In this document: positions 27,160 through 37,000 of the stretch, in pieces | Layout: every line of letters begins with the position of its first letter | Numbering within the stretch: the first letter of the stretch is position 1 | Origin: Mangrovimonas cancribranchiae | GTDB taxonomy: Bacteria > Bacteroidota > Bacteroidia > Flavobacteriales > Flavobacteriaceae | Length of the DNA: 64,000 nucleotides | Assembly: GCF_037126245.1 (NCBI RefSeq) | Contig: NZ_CP136925.1 | Coordinates: 2,310,001-2,374,000, forward strand | Direction of reading: 5' to 3' | Notes under the pieces: generated by a model | Databases searched by the model: none | The model's input: the letters and a program-made list of their open reading frames with translations, nothing else | What the model was told of the DNA's origin: nothing | Position numbers and translations under genes: made by a program

Positions 27160-28209
27160 TTAATTTATAGCTTGTACCACAGCTTTTGGTGCTTCTTTTC
27201 TACTTCCATCAAAACCATCTACACCACTAACGGTTGTATACTTTAAAACATATTTTTTACCAGGATTGATAATTTTATAAGCCGATTGACACATTAATGT
27301 TGCTTCGTGGAAACCACATAAAATAAGTTTTAACTTACCTTCATAGGTATTTACATCTCCAATTGCAAAAACTCCTGGAATGTTTGTTTGATAATCTAAT
27401 GTATTTACTTTAATAGCATTTTTTTCAATCTCTAATCCCCAATCTGAAATAGGTCCAAGTTTTGGTGACAAACCAAATAATGGAATAAAATGATCAGCTT
27501 CTAAAAGTATGTTCTCGCCTTCTTTTTCGATTGTTACGCCTTCAACATTTTGATTCCCATGTATGGCTGTAACTTCAGCTGGTGTAATTAAATTAATCTT
27601 TCCTAAAAGCTTTAACTCTTTTACTTTTTCTACAGAATCTAAAGCGCCACGAAACTCGTTTCTACGGTGAACCAAAGTTACTTCAGACGCAATATTAGCT
27701 AGAAAGATACTCCAATCTAAAGCCGAATCACCACCACCAGAAATCACTACTTTCTTGTTGCGATACACTTCTGGGTCTTTAATCATGTATTCAACCCCTT
27801 TATCTTCGTAAAATTCTAGATTGTCAATTTTAGGTTTTCTAGGTTCAAAACTTCCTAGTCCACCAGCAATTGCTACTACAGGCGCATGATGTTTTGTACC
27901 TTTATTTGTTGTTACAATAAACGAACCGTCTTCTAATTTCTCTATTGTTTCTGCGCGTTCTCCTAACGTAAAACCAGGTTCAAACTGTTTGCCTTGTTCT
28001 AATAAATTTTTGGTTAAATCGCCAGCTAAAATTTCAGGAAATCCAGGAATGTCATAGATTGGTTTTTTGGGGTAAATCTCTGAACATTGTCCACCTGGTT
28101 GCGCTAATGCGTCTATTAAATGGCATTTTAATTTTAATAATCCAGCTTCGAAAACGGTAAATAATCCGGTTGGTCCTGCGCCTATTATTAATATATCGGT
28201 TTTAATCAT
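27160..28209 (-). CDS. ferredoxin-NADP reductase, thioredoxin-reductase-like
   Basis: 349 residues. FAD loop GAGPTG (10-15), NADPH loop GGGDSALD (about 158-165) and GVFAIGDV near the C-terminus. The fold is that of thioredoxin reductase, but the redox CxxC is absent, as in TrxR-like ferredoxin-NADP reductases of the Chlorobium/YumC type. It is the last gene of the cysH-sulfite reductase-siroheme operon, so it probably supplies reduced ferredoxin to the sulfite reductase. Confidence 0.88.
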   Translation of the reverse strand: MIKTDILIIGAGPTGLFTVFEAGLLKLKCHLIDALAQPGGQCSEIYPKKPIYDIPGFPEILAGDLTKNLLEQGKQFEPGFTLGERAETIEKLEDGSFIVTTNKGTKHHAPVVAIAGGLGSFEPRKPKIDNLEFYEDKGVEYMIKDPEVYRNKKVVISGGGDSALDWSIFLANIASEVTLVHRRNEFRGALDSVEKVKELKLLGKINLITPAEVTAIHGNQNVEGVTIEKEGENILLEADHFIPLFGLSPKLGPISDWGLEIEKNAIKVNTLDYQTNIPGVFAIGDVNTYEGKLKLILCGFHEATLMCQSAYKIINPGKKYVLKYTTVSGVDGFDGSRKEAPKAVVQAIN

Positions 28210-28212
28210 GTT

Positions 28213-28800
28213 TTAAATCTGTTTGTTTGAAATTAATGTTTTAGTCACATTGTTTAAGGTTTGAACTTTATGCTCAAAATCGCCTTTAATTGTTTTTCTA
28301 AATCGGTTTAAATTTTGCACTAAATCGTCTATGTTTTCTGGAATGACGTCTTCAAAAAACTGTCTTAAACGTTTTGCTGTTGTTGGCGATTTTCCGTTGG
28401 TAGAAATAGCTACTTTTACATGACCTTTAGTAACAATACCTCCTAAATAAAAATCGCACAATTCTGGTGTATCTGCGACATTTACCAATATGTGATTTGC
28501 TCTTGCATCGTTATAAATTTGCTTATTTACTTCCGGGTTGTCAGTCGCAGCAATAATTAAATCTTGATCCAATAAAAACGACTCGTGATAAGACATCTTG
28601 ATTAACTTAACATCAAACTGCTTTGCTAGTGTTATAACATCTGGTCTAAAAAAATTAGCAACCATAGTAACTTTAGCGTTTGGACTAGATTTTAGTAAAA
28701 ACGTCAACTTTTCTAAAGCCACATAACCACCACCAACAATTAGCATATTAATGCTATGCATTTTTATAAAAATTGGATATAAATTATTTCTTTCATTCAT
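28213..28800 (-). CDS. precorrin-2 dehydrogenase / siroheme synthase N-terminal-like protein
   Basis: 195 residues. A Rossmann segment MLIVGGGYVALEKLTFLL at about 19-36 and KVAISTNGKSPTTAKRLRQF resemble the CysG N-terminal half and Met8/SirC. It oxidises precorrin-2 to sirohydrochlorin, and may insert iron. It lies between sumT and the ferredoxin reductase gene, with 2- and 3-base gaps. Confidence 0.88.
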   Translation of the reverse strand: MNERNNLYPIFIKMHSINMLIVGGGYVALEKLTFLLKSSPNAKVTMVANFFRPDVITLAKQFDVKLIKMSYHESFLLDQDLIIAATDNPEVNKQIYNDARANHILVNVADTPELCDFYLGGIVTKGHVKVAISTNGKSPTTAKRLRQFFEDVIPENIDDLVQNLNRFRKTIKGDFEHKVQTLNNVTKTLISNKQI

Positions 28801-28802
28801 GG

Positions 28803-29579
28803 TTATGCTACTTTTAAAGTTTCTACTTGTTTAGCTATGGAATTAAGCGCAACACGCTGTTTTACAACATCACCAACTACAATAATTGCAGGATTAGACA
28901 GTTGCTGCTTTTTTACAACATCGCAAATCGTATCTACGGTTCCAATGCCAAATTTTTCATCTTTTGTTGTTCCGTTTTGAATAATTCCAACAGCAGTTTT
29001 TGCTTTACCTTCAGATGAAAACACATCCATAATTTGCTGTAGTTTTCCCATTCCCATAAGGATTACAACTGTTGCTGTAGACTTTGCTGCGAGTACAATA
29101 TCATTAGACATATTATGCGATTTAGTTGTACCAGTAATAACCCAAAAACTTTCTGAAGCACCACGTTTTGTTAACGGAATACCTTGAAACGCAGGTACTG
29201 CCAATGCTGAAGAAATTCCAGGCACCACATAAGTTTCTAAACCAAAAGGCTTCACATAATCTATCTCTTCTGCTCCACGACCAAACACAAAAGGATCGCC
29301 TCCTTTCAACCTTACAACATGTCCTTTTGTTTTTGCTCGCTGAACGATTAACTCATTAATTTGTTCTTGTTGATAAGCATAACAACCTTTTCGTTTACCA
29401 ACAAAAATCAGTTCTGCCTTTTTTGATGCATAGTCAAGCAAATCTTTGTTTATTAAAGCATCGTAGAGAATTACATCTGCTGACTGAATAGCTTTAATAG
29501 CCTTAAGCGTTATTAACTCTGGATCGCCAGGTCCTGCACCTACAATGGTTAATTTTGGAATTATTGTCTTCATCATCAT
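28803..29579 (-). CDS. uroporphyrinogen-III C-methyltransferase
   Basis: 258 residues. TIVGAGPGDPELITLKA, DVILYDALI, GKR and RLKGGDPFVFGRGAEE with PGISSALAVPAFQGIPLTKRG are the family hallmarks. It methylates uroporphyrinogen III twice to precorrin-2 for siroheme. It begins with three consecutive ATG codons and overlaps the sulfite reductase stop by 4 bases. Confidence 0.94.
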   Translation of the reverse strand: MMMKTIIPKLTIVGAGPGDPELITLKAIKAIQSADVILYDALINKDLLDYASKKAELIFVGKRKGCYAYQQEQINELIVQRAKTKGHVVRLKGGDPFVFGRGAEEIDYVKPFGLETYVVPGISSALAVPAFQGIPLTKRGASESFWVITGTTKSHNMSNDIVLAAKSTATVVILMGMGKLQQIMDVFSSEGKAKTAVGIIQNGTTKDEKFGIGTVDTICDVVKKQQLSNPAIIVVGDVVKQRVALNSIAKQVETLKVA

Positions 29580-31666
29580 GCTACTTTTTGATCGTTTTCA
29601 CGATAGGTTTTTACTGTTTTTAAAAAGGCTTCGGCACTTTTAAAATATTGCTCTGCAAATGCTTTACTTGGAGCGTTTTCTTTAATTTGAAATACTAACT
29701 CTGAAAATGATACGTCAAGCGGAATACGCTTTGTAGCAACAAAATCTTCATCAAACTGCTTAATAATTCCTGCTTGAGAGTTAGTAGATTTATTTTCTGT
29801 TAGTAATATTGCTTTAGCTGAATTTACAAACGCATTATACGTGTGATAAATAGCATGAGAATACACGTTGTTCTCTAAAGCTTCTTTTGCTAGCTCTAGC
29901 TTTTCTTCGCTTTCTAAAAATAAAGTTGAAATTAAATCGATAACTACGCCAGCACATTCACCAATTCCAATCGCTTTAACATACTTCTCATCATTTCCCC
30001 AATCAATAAAATCTTCTTGGGTTAAATTGGTCACATCAGACAAATCTGTTAACATCTCATAAAAATACATTTGCCCTTTGTCTTGATAGTAATCTTCAAA
30101 CGACAGGTTGTTTGCATTAATTTGAAAATCGTCTAATAAACGACGTAACGCTATTGGCGCACGACGACTTGGCACCTTTACTACTTTGTCTGCAAAAACA
30201 CCTTGTCCGTTACCTTTGTTTGCACCACCTAAAAGCACTTGTAATGCTGGCGCAACTAATTTATCAGGTGTACGAATAGACATCCCTTGAAAACCAATAT
30301 TTGCCATATTGTGTTGTCCACAAGCATTCATACAACCACTAATTTTAATTACAAGATCTTTGTTATTTAAGTATTGTGGATATTCGGTTTTAATAACACG
30401 TTCTAATTCTTCTGCAATTCCTGTACTGCTTGCTATTCCTAAATTACAAGTATCTGTTCCTGGACAAGCTGTAATATCTACTGCTTTGTTATAACCAGCT
30501 TCTGCAAACCCTAGTTTGGATAATTCTTGATAGAAATATGGCAACAAATCTTCCTTAATAAACGGAATTAATATGTTTTGGCGTAAGCTTAATCGTATTT
30601 CTCCTGCTGCATAATCTTCGACTAAATCAGCTAACAAACGTGCTTTGTCTGTATAAAAATCACCTAACAACACCTTTATTCCTATGGCTACATAACCATC
30701 TTGTTTTTGTTTGATAACGTTGGTGTTTTTCCAAGCTTGAAATGCTTTTTCATCTTTTACAACAACTTCAGGCGCTGTAACATTTGCTGGTTTAGAAAGC
30801 AGATAATTTTCCGCTTCTATTGGAACGGACACAAATTCTATTGCTTTTTGCTCTTCTGTCACAAGACGCTTAAATTCTTCTAAACCAATATCTTTTATTA
30901 AGAATTTCATACGTGCTTTTGCACGACTTTTACGCTCGCCATAACGATCAAAGATGCGCAAAACACCTTCCATTACTGGAATAATTTTATCACTAGGTAA
31001 AAATTCATAAAACACATCAGCATGTCGTGGTTGCGAACCTAATCCGCCACCAAGCATCACTTTAAACCCACGCACATTATTTTCAACTTTTGCGATAAAG
31101 CCTAAATCGTGCATGTAAGACAGTCCTGTATCTTCATCTGAAGCCGAAAATGACACTTTAAACTTACGTCCCATTTCTTGACAAATTGGGTTACGTAAAA
31201 AGAACTTAAACAAGGCATCTGCATAAGGCGAAACATCAAAAGGTTCGTTTACATCAATTCCAGCAGTTTCGCTTGCTGTTACATTTCTTACCGTATTACC
31301 ACAAGCTTCACGAAGGGTTACATCGTCACGTTCTAATTCTGCCCAAAGTTCTGGCGTTCTATCAAGATCTACGTAATGAATTTGTATGTCTTGTCTGGTT
31401 GTAATATGTAATCTGCCGCGAGAATATTCGTCTGAAACATCTGCAATTCGGCGTAATTGCTTACTTAATACTTTTCCGTAAGGCAATTTTATACGAATCA
31501 TTTGTACACCTTGCTGTCTTTGCCCATAAACACCACGAGCAAGACGTAAGCTTCTAAACTTTTCTTCATCAATGTTTCCATTATGGAATAGCTCAATTTT
31601 TCTAGCTAATTCTATAATGTCTTTCTCTACAACTGGATTTTCTATTTCTGTTCTAAAACTCTGCAT
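29576..31666 (-). CDS. sulfite reductase (ferredoxin type) with C-terminal HEPN-like domain
   Basis: 696 residues. Two siroheme/iron-sulfur reductase repeats fill about 1-560. The cluster ligands are in ACPGTDTCNLG (about 397 and 403) and SGCMNACGQH (about 443 and 447). It reduces sulfite to sulfide by six electrons. Residues about 575-690 form a helical segment (AKEALENNVYSHAIYHTYNAFVNSAKAILL) resembling HEPN domains. It lacks the Rx4-6H ribonuclease motif, so a binding role is likelier. The siroheme genes follow directly. Confidence 0.9.
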   Translation of the reverse strand: MQSFRTEIENPVVEKDIIELARKIELFHNGNIDEEKFRSLRLARGVYGQRQQGVQMIRIKLPYGKVLSKQLRRIADVSDEYSRGRLHITTRQDIQIHYVDLDRTPELWAELERDDVTLREACGNTVRNVTASETAGIDVNEPFDVSPYADALFKFFLRNPICQEMGRKFKVSFSASDEDTGLSYMHDLGFIAKVENNVRGFKVMLGGGLGSQPRHADVFYEFLPSDKIIPVMEGVLRIFDRYGERKSRAKARMKFLIKDIGLEEFKRLVTEEQKAIEFVSVPIEAENYLLSKPANVTAPEVVVKDEKAFQAWKNTNVIKQKQDGYVAIGIKVLLGDFYTDKARLLADLVEDYAAGEIRLSLRQNILIPFIKEDLLPYFYQELSKLGFAEAGYNKAVDITACPGTDTCNLGIASSTGIAEELERVIKTEYPQYLNNKDLVIKISGCMNACGQHNMANIGFQGMSIRTPDKLVAPALQVLLGGANKGNGQGVFADKVVKVPSRRAPIALRRLLDDFQINANNLSFEDYYQDKGQMYFYEMLTDLSDVTNLTQEDFIDWGNDEKYVKAIGIGECAGVVIDLISTLFLESEEKLELAKEALENNVYSHAIYHTYNAFVNSAKAILLTENKSTNSQAGIIKQFDEDFVATKRIPLDVSFSELVFQIKENAPSKAFAEQYFKSAEAFLKTVKTYRENDQKVA

Positions 31667-31682
31667 GGTGCGTCGCTTTTTT

Positions 31683-32309
31683 TTATTGTAAATGAATTCC
31701 GCACTCTCTACTTTGAAGTGCTTTTATAGGGTCGAAATAATCGACGTTTTTGGTTAAATTATGCTTTGTTACGTAAGCGTCTAAATCGGCATCTGTCCAA
31801 TAGTAAAATGGACTCACTTTTAAAATGCCGTTTTTACTTAAGCTTAAAATATCTTTCTTATTTCTTAACTCGGTTTGCCTTACACGAATGTTAGTAAACC
31901 ATACTTCAGGATTGTGTTCTTTTAAAGCTCTTTTGAAGGGTTCTAATTTCACAACTTCTGAAAACTGATCGAAATTATCATCTTCTAATGAAGGAAAACC
32001 TATAGTTTTTTCAACCTCATCTTTACTCAATAACGATTGATACTTATGAAGATTTAAATGATACTTCTCTGTAATATTTTCAGCATGTTCATAAGTACTT
32101 GGTTGGTTGTATAACGTATCGCACCAAATAACCTTTATGTTGTTACTATGCTTGGTTATGGTACTTAACAAAACTTCAGAGTATACACCAAAACTTGTTG
32201 TTACTATGTTATTGTTTGTTAATCGCAATGCCCAATCAATGATTTCATCAGGTGTTTTATCTTTTAATATTTGGTTCCAATATGCTATATCTATCATTTG
32301 TCCTATCAT
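31683..32309 (-). CDS. cysH: phosphoadenylyl-sulfate reductase family protein, short form
   Basis: 208 residues. TTSFGVYSEVLL (PP-loop), VIWCDTLYNQPSTY, WFTNIRVRQTE and the C-terminal catalytic ECGIH are visible. The paired cysteines of [4Fe-4S] APS reductases are absent. Compared with E. coli CysH (about 244 residues) the region holding GDTHTTR is missing. It reduces activated sulfate to sulfite, probably with thioredoxin. It is the first gene of the operon, and the cysDN genes often found after it are not here. Confidence 0.8.
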   Translation of the reverse strand: MIGQMIDIAYWNQILKDKTPDEIIDWALRLTNNNIVTTSFGVYSEVLLSTITKHSNNIKVIWCDTLYNQPSTYEHAENITEKYHLNLHKYQSLLSKDEVEKTIGFPSLEDDNFDQFSEVVKLEPFKRALKEHNPEVWFTNIRVRQTELRNKKDILSLSKNGILKVSPFYYWTDADLDAYVTKHNLTKNVDYFDPIKALQSRECGIHLQ

Positions 32310-32329
32310 GTATTTTTTATTTTTACTAT

Positions 32330-32352
32330 ATTCCTATCGGAATAGTAGGAAT
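32330..32352. promoter_or_regulatory. candidate Rrf2-type operator upstream of cysH
   Basis: ATTCCTA (32330-32336) and TAGGAAT (32346-32352) form a 7-bp dyad with a 9-base centre; a nested dyad TATTCC-TATC-GGAATA overlaps it. It sits just downstream of the predicted -7 box, where a repressor would block initiation. An Rrf2 regulator is encoded next door. Confidence 0.55.
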
Positions 32353-32358
32353 TAAAAA

Positions 32359-32389
32359 CAAAGCTATATAAAAATATTTAATGAACAAC
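32359..32389 (-). promoter_or_regulatory. predicted promoter of the cysH operon
   Basis: On the minus strand GTTG (32389-32386), 19 bases, TAGCTTTG (32366-32359). The -7 box fits TAnnTTTG exactly, and the -33 box differs by one base from TTTG. Confidence 0.55.
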
Positions 32390-32452
32390 CTTTTGAAAGT
32401 TAAATTTTTTAAACTTTTAAGTTGATATTGTACGCAATCGTTTGAAATTCAA

Positions 32453-32860
32453 TTAAATTAAATCTGCCAACGATTTATTGTTAAAAATTTGCAATGTGCT
32501 ATCCCGAACTTCTATCATTAAATTATGAACAGCACAAGCTGTTTCGTCTGGACAATCGTCACATTTTTCATAAAAATTTAAACTCACGCATGGCACCATA
32601 GCAATAGGTCCTTCAAGAATTCTCATAATTGGTGCCATTTTAATATCCTTGGGATCTTTAAGAAGATAATAACCTCCATTTTTACCTTTTTTAGAGCCTA
32701 AAAACCCATTCTTACGAAGCGTTAATAAAATACTCTCCAGAAATTTTCTGGAGATATTTTCACTTTCGGAAATAGCACTGATTTGAACAGGTTTGTTTCC
32801 TTCCTGTCGTGCTAAATACGTTAGCGCTTTTAGGCCATATTTGGTTTTCTTTGAAAGCAT
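32453..32860 (-). CDS. Rrf2-family transcriptional regulator with cysteine cluster
   Basis: 135 residues from the ATG at 32860 (MLSKKTKYGLKALTYLAR). An N-terminal winged helix (1-80) includes ENISRKFLESILLTLRKNGFLGSKKGKNGGY. A cysteine group follows: Cys91, Cys100, Cys103, Cys109 with His112, so an iron-sulfur or metal site is possible, as in IscR. It lies between metZ and the cysH operon, whose promoter has a dyad. A role in sulfur control is inferred from position. Confidence 0.85.
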   Translation of the reverse strand: MLSKKTKYGLKALTYLARQEGNKPVQISAISESENISRKFLESILLTLRKNGFLGSKKGKNGGYYLLKDPKDIKMAPIMRILEGPIAMVPCVSLNFYEKCDDCPDETACAVHNLMIEVRDSTLQIFNNKSLADLI

Positions 32861-32887
32861 AAATTCAAAGATAACCAAATTCTCTTA

Positions 32888-34057
32888 TCAACCTAACGCT
32901 TGATTTAAATCGGCAATAATATCCTCATAATGCTCCAACCCTACTGACACACGTACCAAACCATCTGAAATTCCAACTTCAAGTCTATCTGCTTCATTTA
33001 ATTTACTATGAGTTGTTGATGCTGGATGCGTTGCAATACTTCTGGTATCTCCCAAATTTGCTGATAATGACAATAGTTGCAATTTGTTTAAAAACTGTCT
33101 TCCAGCTTCAATACCTCCTTTTATTTCAAAAGCTACAATATTACCACCTTTTTTCATTTGCTTTTTGGCTATATCGTATTGTGGATGCGATTTTAAAAAG
33201 GGATATTTTACCAATTGCACATTTTTATGCGACTCTAAAAACCCTGCTATTTTTAACGCATTTTCACAATGTCTATCTACACGAACAGAAAGTGTCTCCA
33301 AGCTTTTTGACAATACCCACGCATTAAATGGTGATAATGCTGGACCTGTATTTCTTGAAAACAGATAAATTTCTCTAATCAAATCAGCTTTACCAACAGT
33401 AACACCACCTAAAACACGACCTTGACCATCTATTAATTTAGTTGCTGAATGAATAACCAAATCTGCTCCAAATTTAATAGGGTTTTGTAAATATGGTGTT
33501 GCAAAACAATTGTCTATCACCAATAGTAAATTGTGTTTTTTAGCGATATTTCCTAGCAACTCTAAATCTAAAATATCAACCGCTGGATTGGTTGGTGTTT
33601 CAGCATAGAGAATTTTAGTATTTGGTTGAATAAGGCTTTCAATTTTATCAATTTCATTTACTTTGAAATAGCTCGTTTCAATATTCCATTTTGGTAAAAA
33701 TTTGGTGAACAAACTATGTGTTGACCCAAAAACGCTTCGGCAAGATACCACATGATCGCCTGCATTTAACAAAGCTGCAAATGTTGAAAACACAGCCGAC
33801 ATTCCTGTTGCGTATGCGTAACCAGCTTCAGCACCTTCTAACTTGCATATTTTATCTACAAACTCCGATGTGTTTGGATTTGTAAATCGGCTATAAATAT
33901 TACGCTCTTTTTCTTCGGCAAATGAAGCACGCATATCTTCGGCATCTTCAAACACAAAACTACTAGTTAAGTGCAATGGTGTTGAATGCTCTAAATACTG
34001 CGAACGCTCCATTTGTGTACGTATCGCTTGGGTTTCAAAATGGTTTTCTTTGCTCAT
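32888..34057 (-). CDS. Cys/Met-metabolism PLP enzyme, probable O-acetyl/succinylhomoserine sulfhydrylase
   Basis: 389 residues from the ATG at 34057 (MSKENHFETQAIRTQMERS). The PLP lysine is in VIHSATKLIDGQGRVLGG, and YSRFTNPNTSEF and ATGMSAVFSTF bind the cofactor and substrate. The sequence is most like MetZ, which forms homocysteine from activated homoserine and sulfide. It lies 19 bases after metX-thrA, which makes the substrate. MetB-type transsulfuration cannot be excluded. Confidence 0.85.
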   Translation of the reverse strand: MSKENHFETQAIRTQMERSQYLEHSTPLHLTSSFVFEDAEDMRASFAEEKERNIYSRFTNPNTSEFVDKICKLEGAEAGYAYATGMSAVFSTFAALLNAGDHVVSCRSVFGSTHSLFTKFLPKWNIETSYFKVNEIDKIESLIQPNTKILYAETPTNPAVDILDLELLGNIAKKHNLLLVIDNCFATPYLQNPIKFGADLVIHSATKLIDGQGRVLGGVTVGKADLIREIYLFSRNTGPALSPFNAWVLSKSLETLSVRVDRHCENALKIAGFLESHKNVQLVKYPFLKSHPQYDIAKKQMKKGGNIVAFEIKGGIEAGRQFLNKLQLLSLSANLGDTRSIATHPASTTHSKLNEADRLEVGISDGLVRVSVGLEHYEDIIADLNQALG

Positions 34058-34076
34058 TATCTTTAGTTTTTTTCTT

Positions 34077-37000
34077 TTAATTAATGTGTTTTGAAAGGCG
34101 CAAAATATCTCCAAAAACACCTCTTGCAGTAACTTCTGCTCCTGCTCCAGCACCTTGAATTACGATTGGATGTTCGCCATACGATTCGGTAAAAATTTCA
34201 AAAATAGCATCGGCTCCTTTTACTTGCCCTAAAGCACTATCTTCAGGAATTGACACCAGTTTCACTTCTAGATTTCCTTTGTCTTGTTGTAAATCTCCAG
34301 ATAATTCACCAACATATCGTAACACATGATTTGGTTGTTGCTTGTCTTTTATACTCTGAAATGCTTCATCCAAAACATCCAACTGCTGTAAAAATTCTGC
34401 AACCGAAATATCACGATACGCTTCTGGGATTAAATTCTGAACAGCAACATCATCAAACTCGTTTATTAAATCCAATTCGCGGGCCAGAATAAGTAATTTT
34501 CTTGCCACATCATTTCCTGAAAAATCCTCACGTGGATCTGGTTCGGTAAAGCCTTTATCAATCGTTTCTTGAACAATGGTGCTAAATGGTTTATCCTGAA
34601 TCGAAAAGTTATTGAACAAATAACTTAACGTCCCTGAAAACACCCCACGAATACGTGTAATATTCTCACCAGATTCATGTAAAAGTTTGATAGTATCTAT
34701 TAGCGGCAAACCTGCACCAACCGTAGTTTCATACAAGTATTGCTTGTTGTTTTCTTTTAAATGTTGACGTAAATCTGCATAGAAATTATGCGAAATGGTA
34801 TTGGCGATTTTATTGGATGACACCAAATCGAAACCTGCTTCTACCAATGGTTTATAATTCTCATGAAATGCTTTGCTTGCTGTGTTATCAACAGCAATAA
34901 GATTTTCAAAATGATGCGCTTTGGCAAACTCAATAACGTCTTGAATGCTATAATTTTCTTGAGCTGAAGTGATTTCGGTTTTCCAGTTTTCTGAAACACC
35001 ATGTTTTGCCAACAGCAGTTTTTTAGAATTGGCAATAGCGAATACATTTAAGTTAATGCTTTTACGCTTTTCAATCTCTGTTTTTGATTTTAAAATCTGA
35101 TTAATCAAAGCACCACCAACCAATCCGTGACCAAAAATGGCGATGTTTATCTTTTTAGAAATTCCGAAAATTTCACCATGAATTACATTTACAGCTTTAT
35201 GTAATTGTGTCTTTTTAACCACCAAACTTACATTACGTCCTGTAACCGTATTGTTAAACAACAAAGGTGTAATTTGATTTTTAATTAACGCATTGAATGG
35301 CTTGTGAAACGAACTTAACTCGATACCAATAATAGAAATCACCGCAACATCATCTACTACTTCAATTTTATTGACATCTTTTGAGTAAAAATCGGTTTCA
35401 AACTCACGCTCTAAAGCAATAACTGCTTGTGTAGCTTGTGCGGAATTTATAACCAAACCAATACCTCTTTCAGAAGATCCTTGAGACACAATACTTACAC
35501 TAATACCGTAATTACTCAACGCCTTAAAAATTCTCGCATCAACACCTACTTTGCCTAACAAACCACGACCTTCTAAATTTATAAGCGCAACATCTTCTAA
35601 AATCGATAACGAAGTAACTTCTTTGTTGCTTGATCTTGCTGTGATTAACGTCCCCTCATCTTCAGGATTGAACGTATTTAAAATACGAAGATTGATATTC
35701 TTTTCAACTAGCGGAATAATGGTTTTGGCATGTAAAACGCTTGTGCCGAAGTTTGCCAATTCGTTAGCTTCGTTAAAGGATAACTCCCTGATTTTTTGCG
35801 CATCTTCAACCAAATCTGGGTTTGCTGTATAAATACCATTTACATGCGTGTAGTTTTGCAATTCTTCGGCATCTAAATAGTTTGCCAATAATGACGCTGA
35901 ATAATTACTTCCATTTCTTCCCAACAAGGTCGTTTCCCCATTTTGATTAGAGCCGATAAATCCTGTTACAACGTTTACAGTTATACCATTATAGTTTTTA
36001 AAATGCGCCAAAACATTGTCTTTAGATTGCTTATCTTGAGGTTGCGCATTTATATAATCTGCATCTGTTTTTATCAAAACTCTGGCATCTGTTGGGTTAG
36101 CATTAATACCTTTTGATTTTAATAATTCTGAAATCAATTTCACAGATAATAATTCGCCATATGACAATACTTGTGATTTAATTTTATCACTATAATCTCC
36201 AAGTAGCTTAACACCTTCAAAAATGTTGTTCAATTCTGAAAACTCTTCAGTAAAATCAATACTTGGCAAAGGTTCTATTTGATAGTTTTTAAAAACCTCA
36301 AAAGCAGTTTTATAGTCTTGTTTTTTGGCAGCTTTATTCAAAATAGCTTCTAAAGTATCTGTTGCTTTTCCTCTAGCCGAAACCACAACTGCAATACGCT
36401 CGCCTTTATTTACTTTATGCTCTATAATTGACAACACACGGTTTAATCCGTCGCCATTAGCAAGCGATTTTCCTCCAAATTTTAATACTTTCATTCTTTT
36501 ACTTTTGGTTTCGGGTCTAAAAATGCCTTCTATAATCTGTTCTAATTGTTCAAATTCTATTAAAAATGCATCGTGTCCATGACTGGAATGAATTTCACTA
36601 TAGGTTACATTAGGATGCGTTAATGCCAATTGGCGTTGGGTTTCGCGGTTTTCTTCAGCTGTAAAAAACAAATCAGAATCTACACCAACAATGGCTATAT
36701 TAGATTTTATGATATCCAACACATTTACATTATCGCCTCTATCACGAGTAACATCAATGGTTTTTAGTAATTGATTCATGAGTTTGTAAGCCGATAGTTG
36801 AAAGCGCTCTTGCAGTTTTTTTCCGTGATGCAACAACCAACTTTCCACATTAAAGATTTCTAAATCGTCATTTTTACTGCGTTGAAAACGCTCTTTAAAC
36901 GATTGTGGCGTTCGGTAACACAACATGGCGTGCATGCGCGCATCGTGAACCGGATTGTTAGAGTTTACCAAGAATTGCTCTTGAATTTGGCAATTGGCAA

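Noticed and set aside
33013-33327. Open plus-strand frames inside metZ, and similar ones inside gltB, ilvD, dnaG and aroA
   Set aside because: They lie antisense to well-supported enzymes and show no family sequence or start context of their own.
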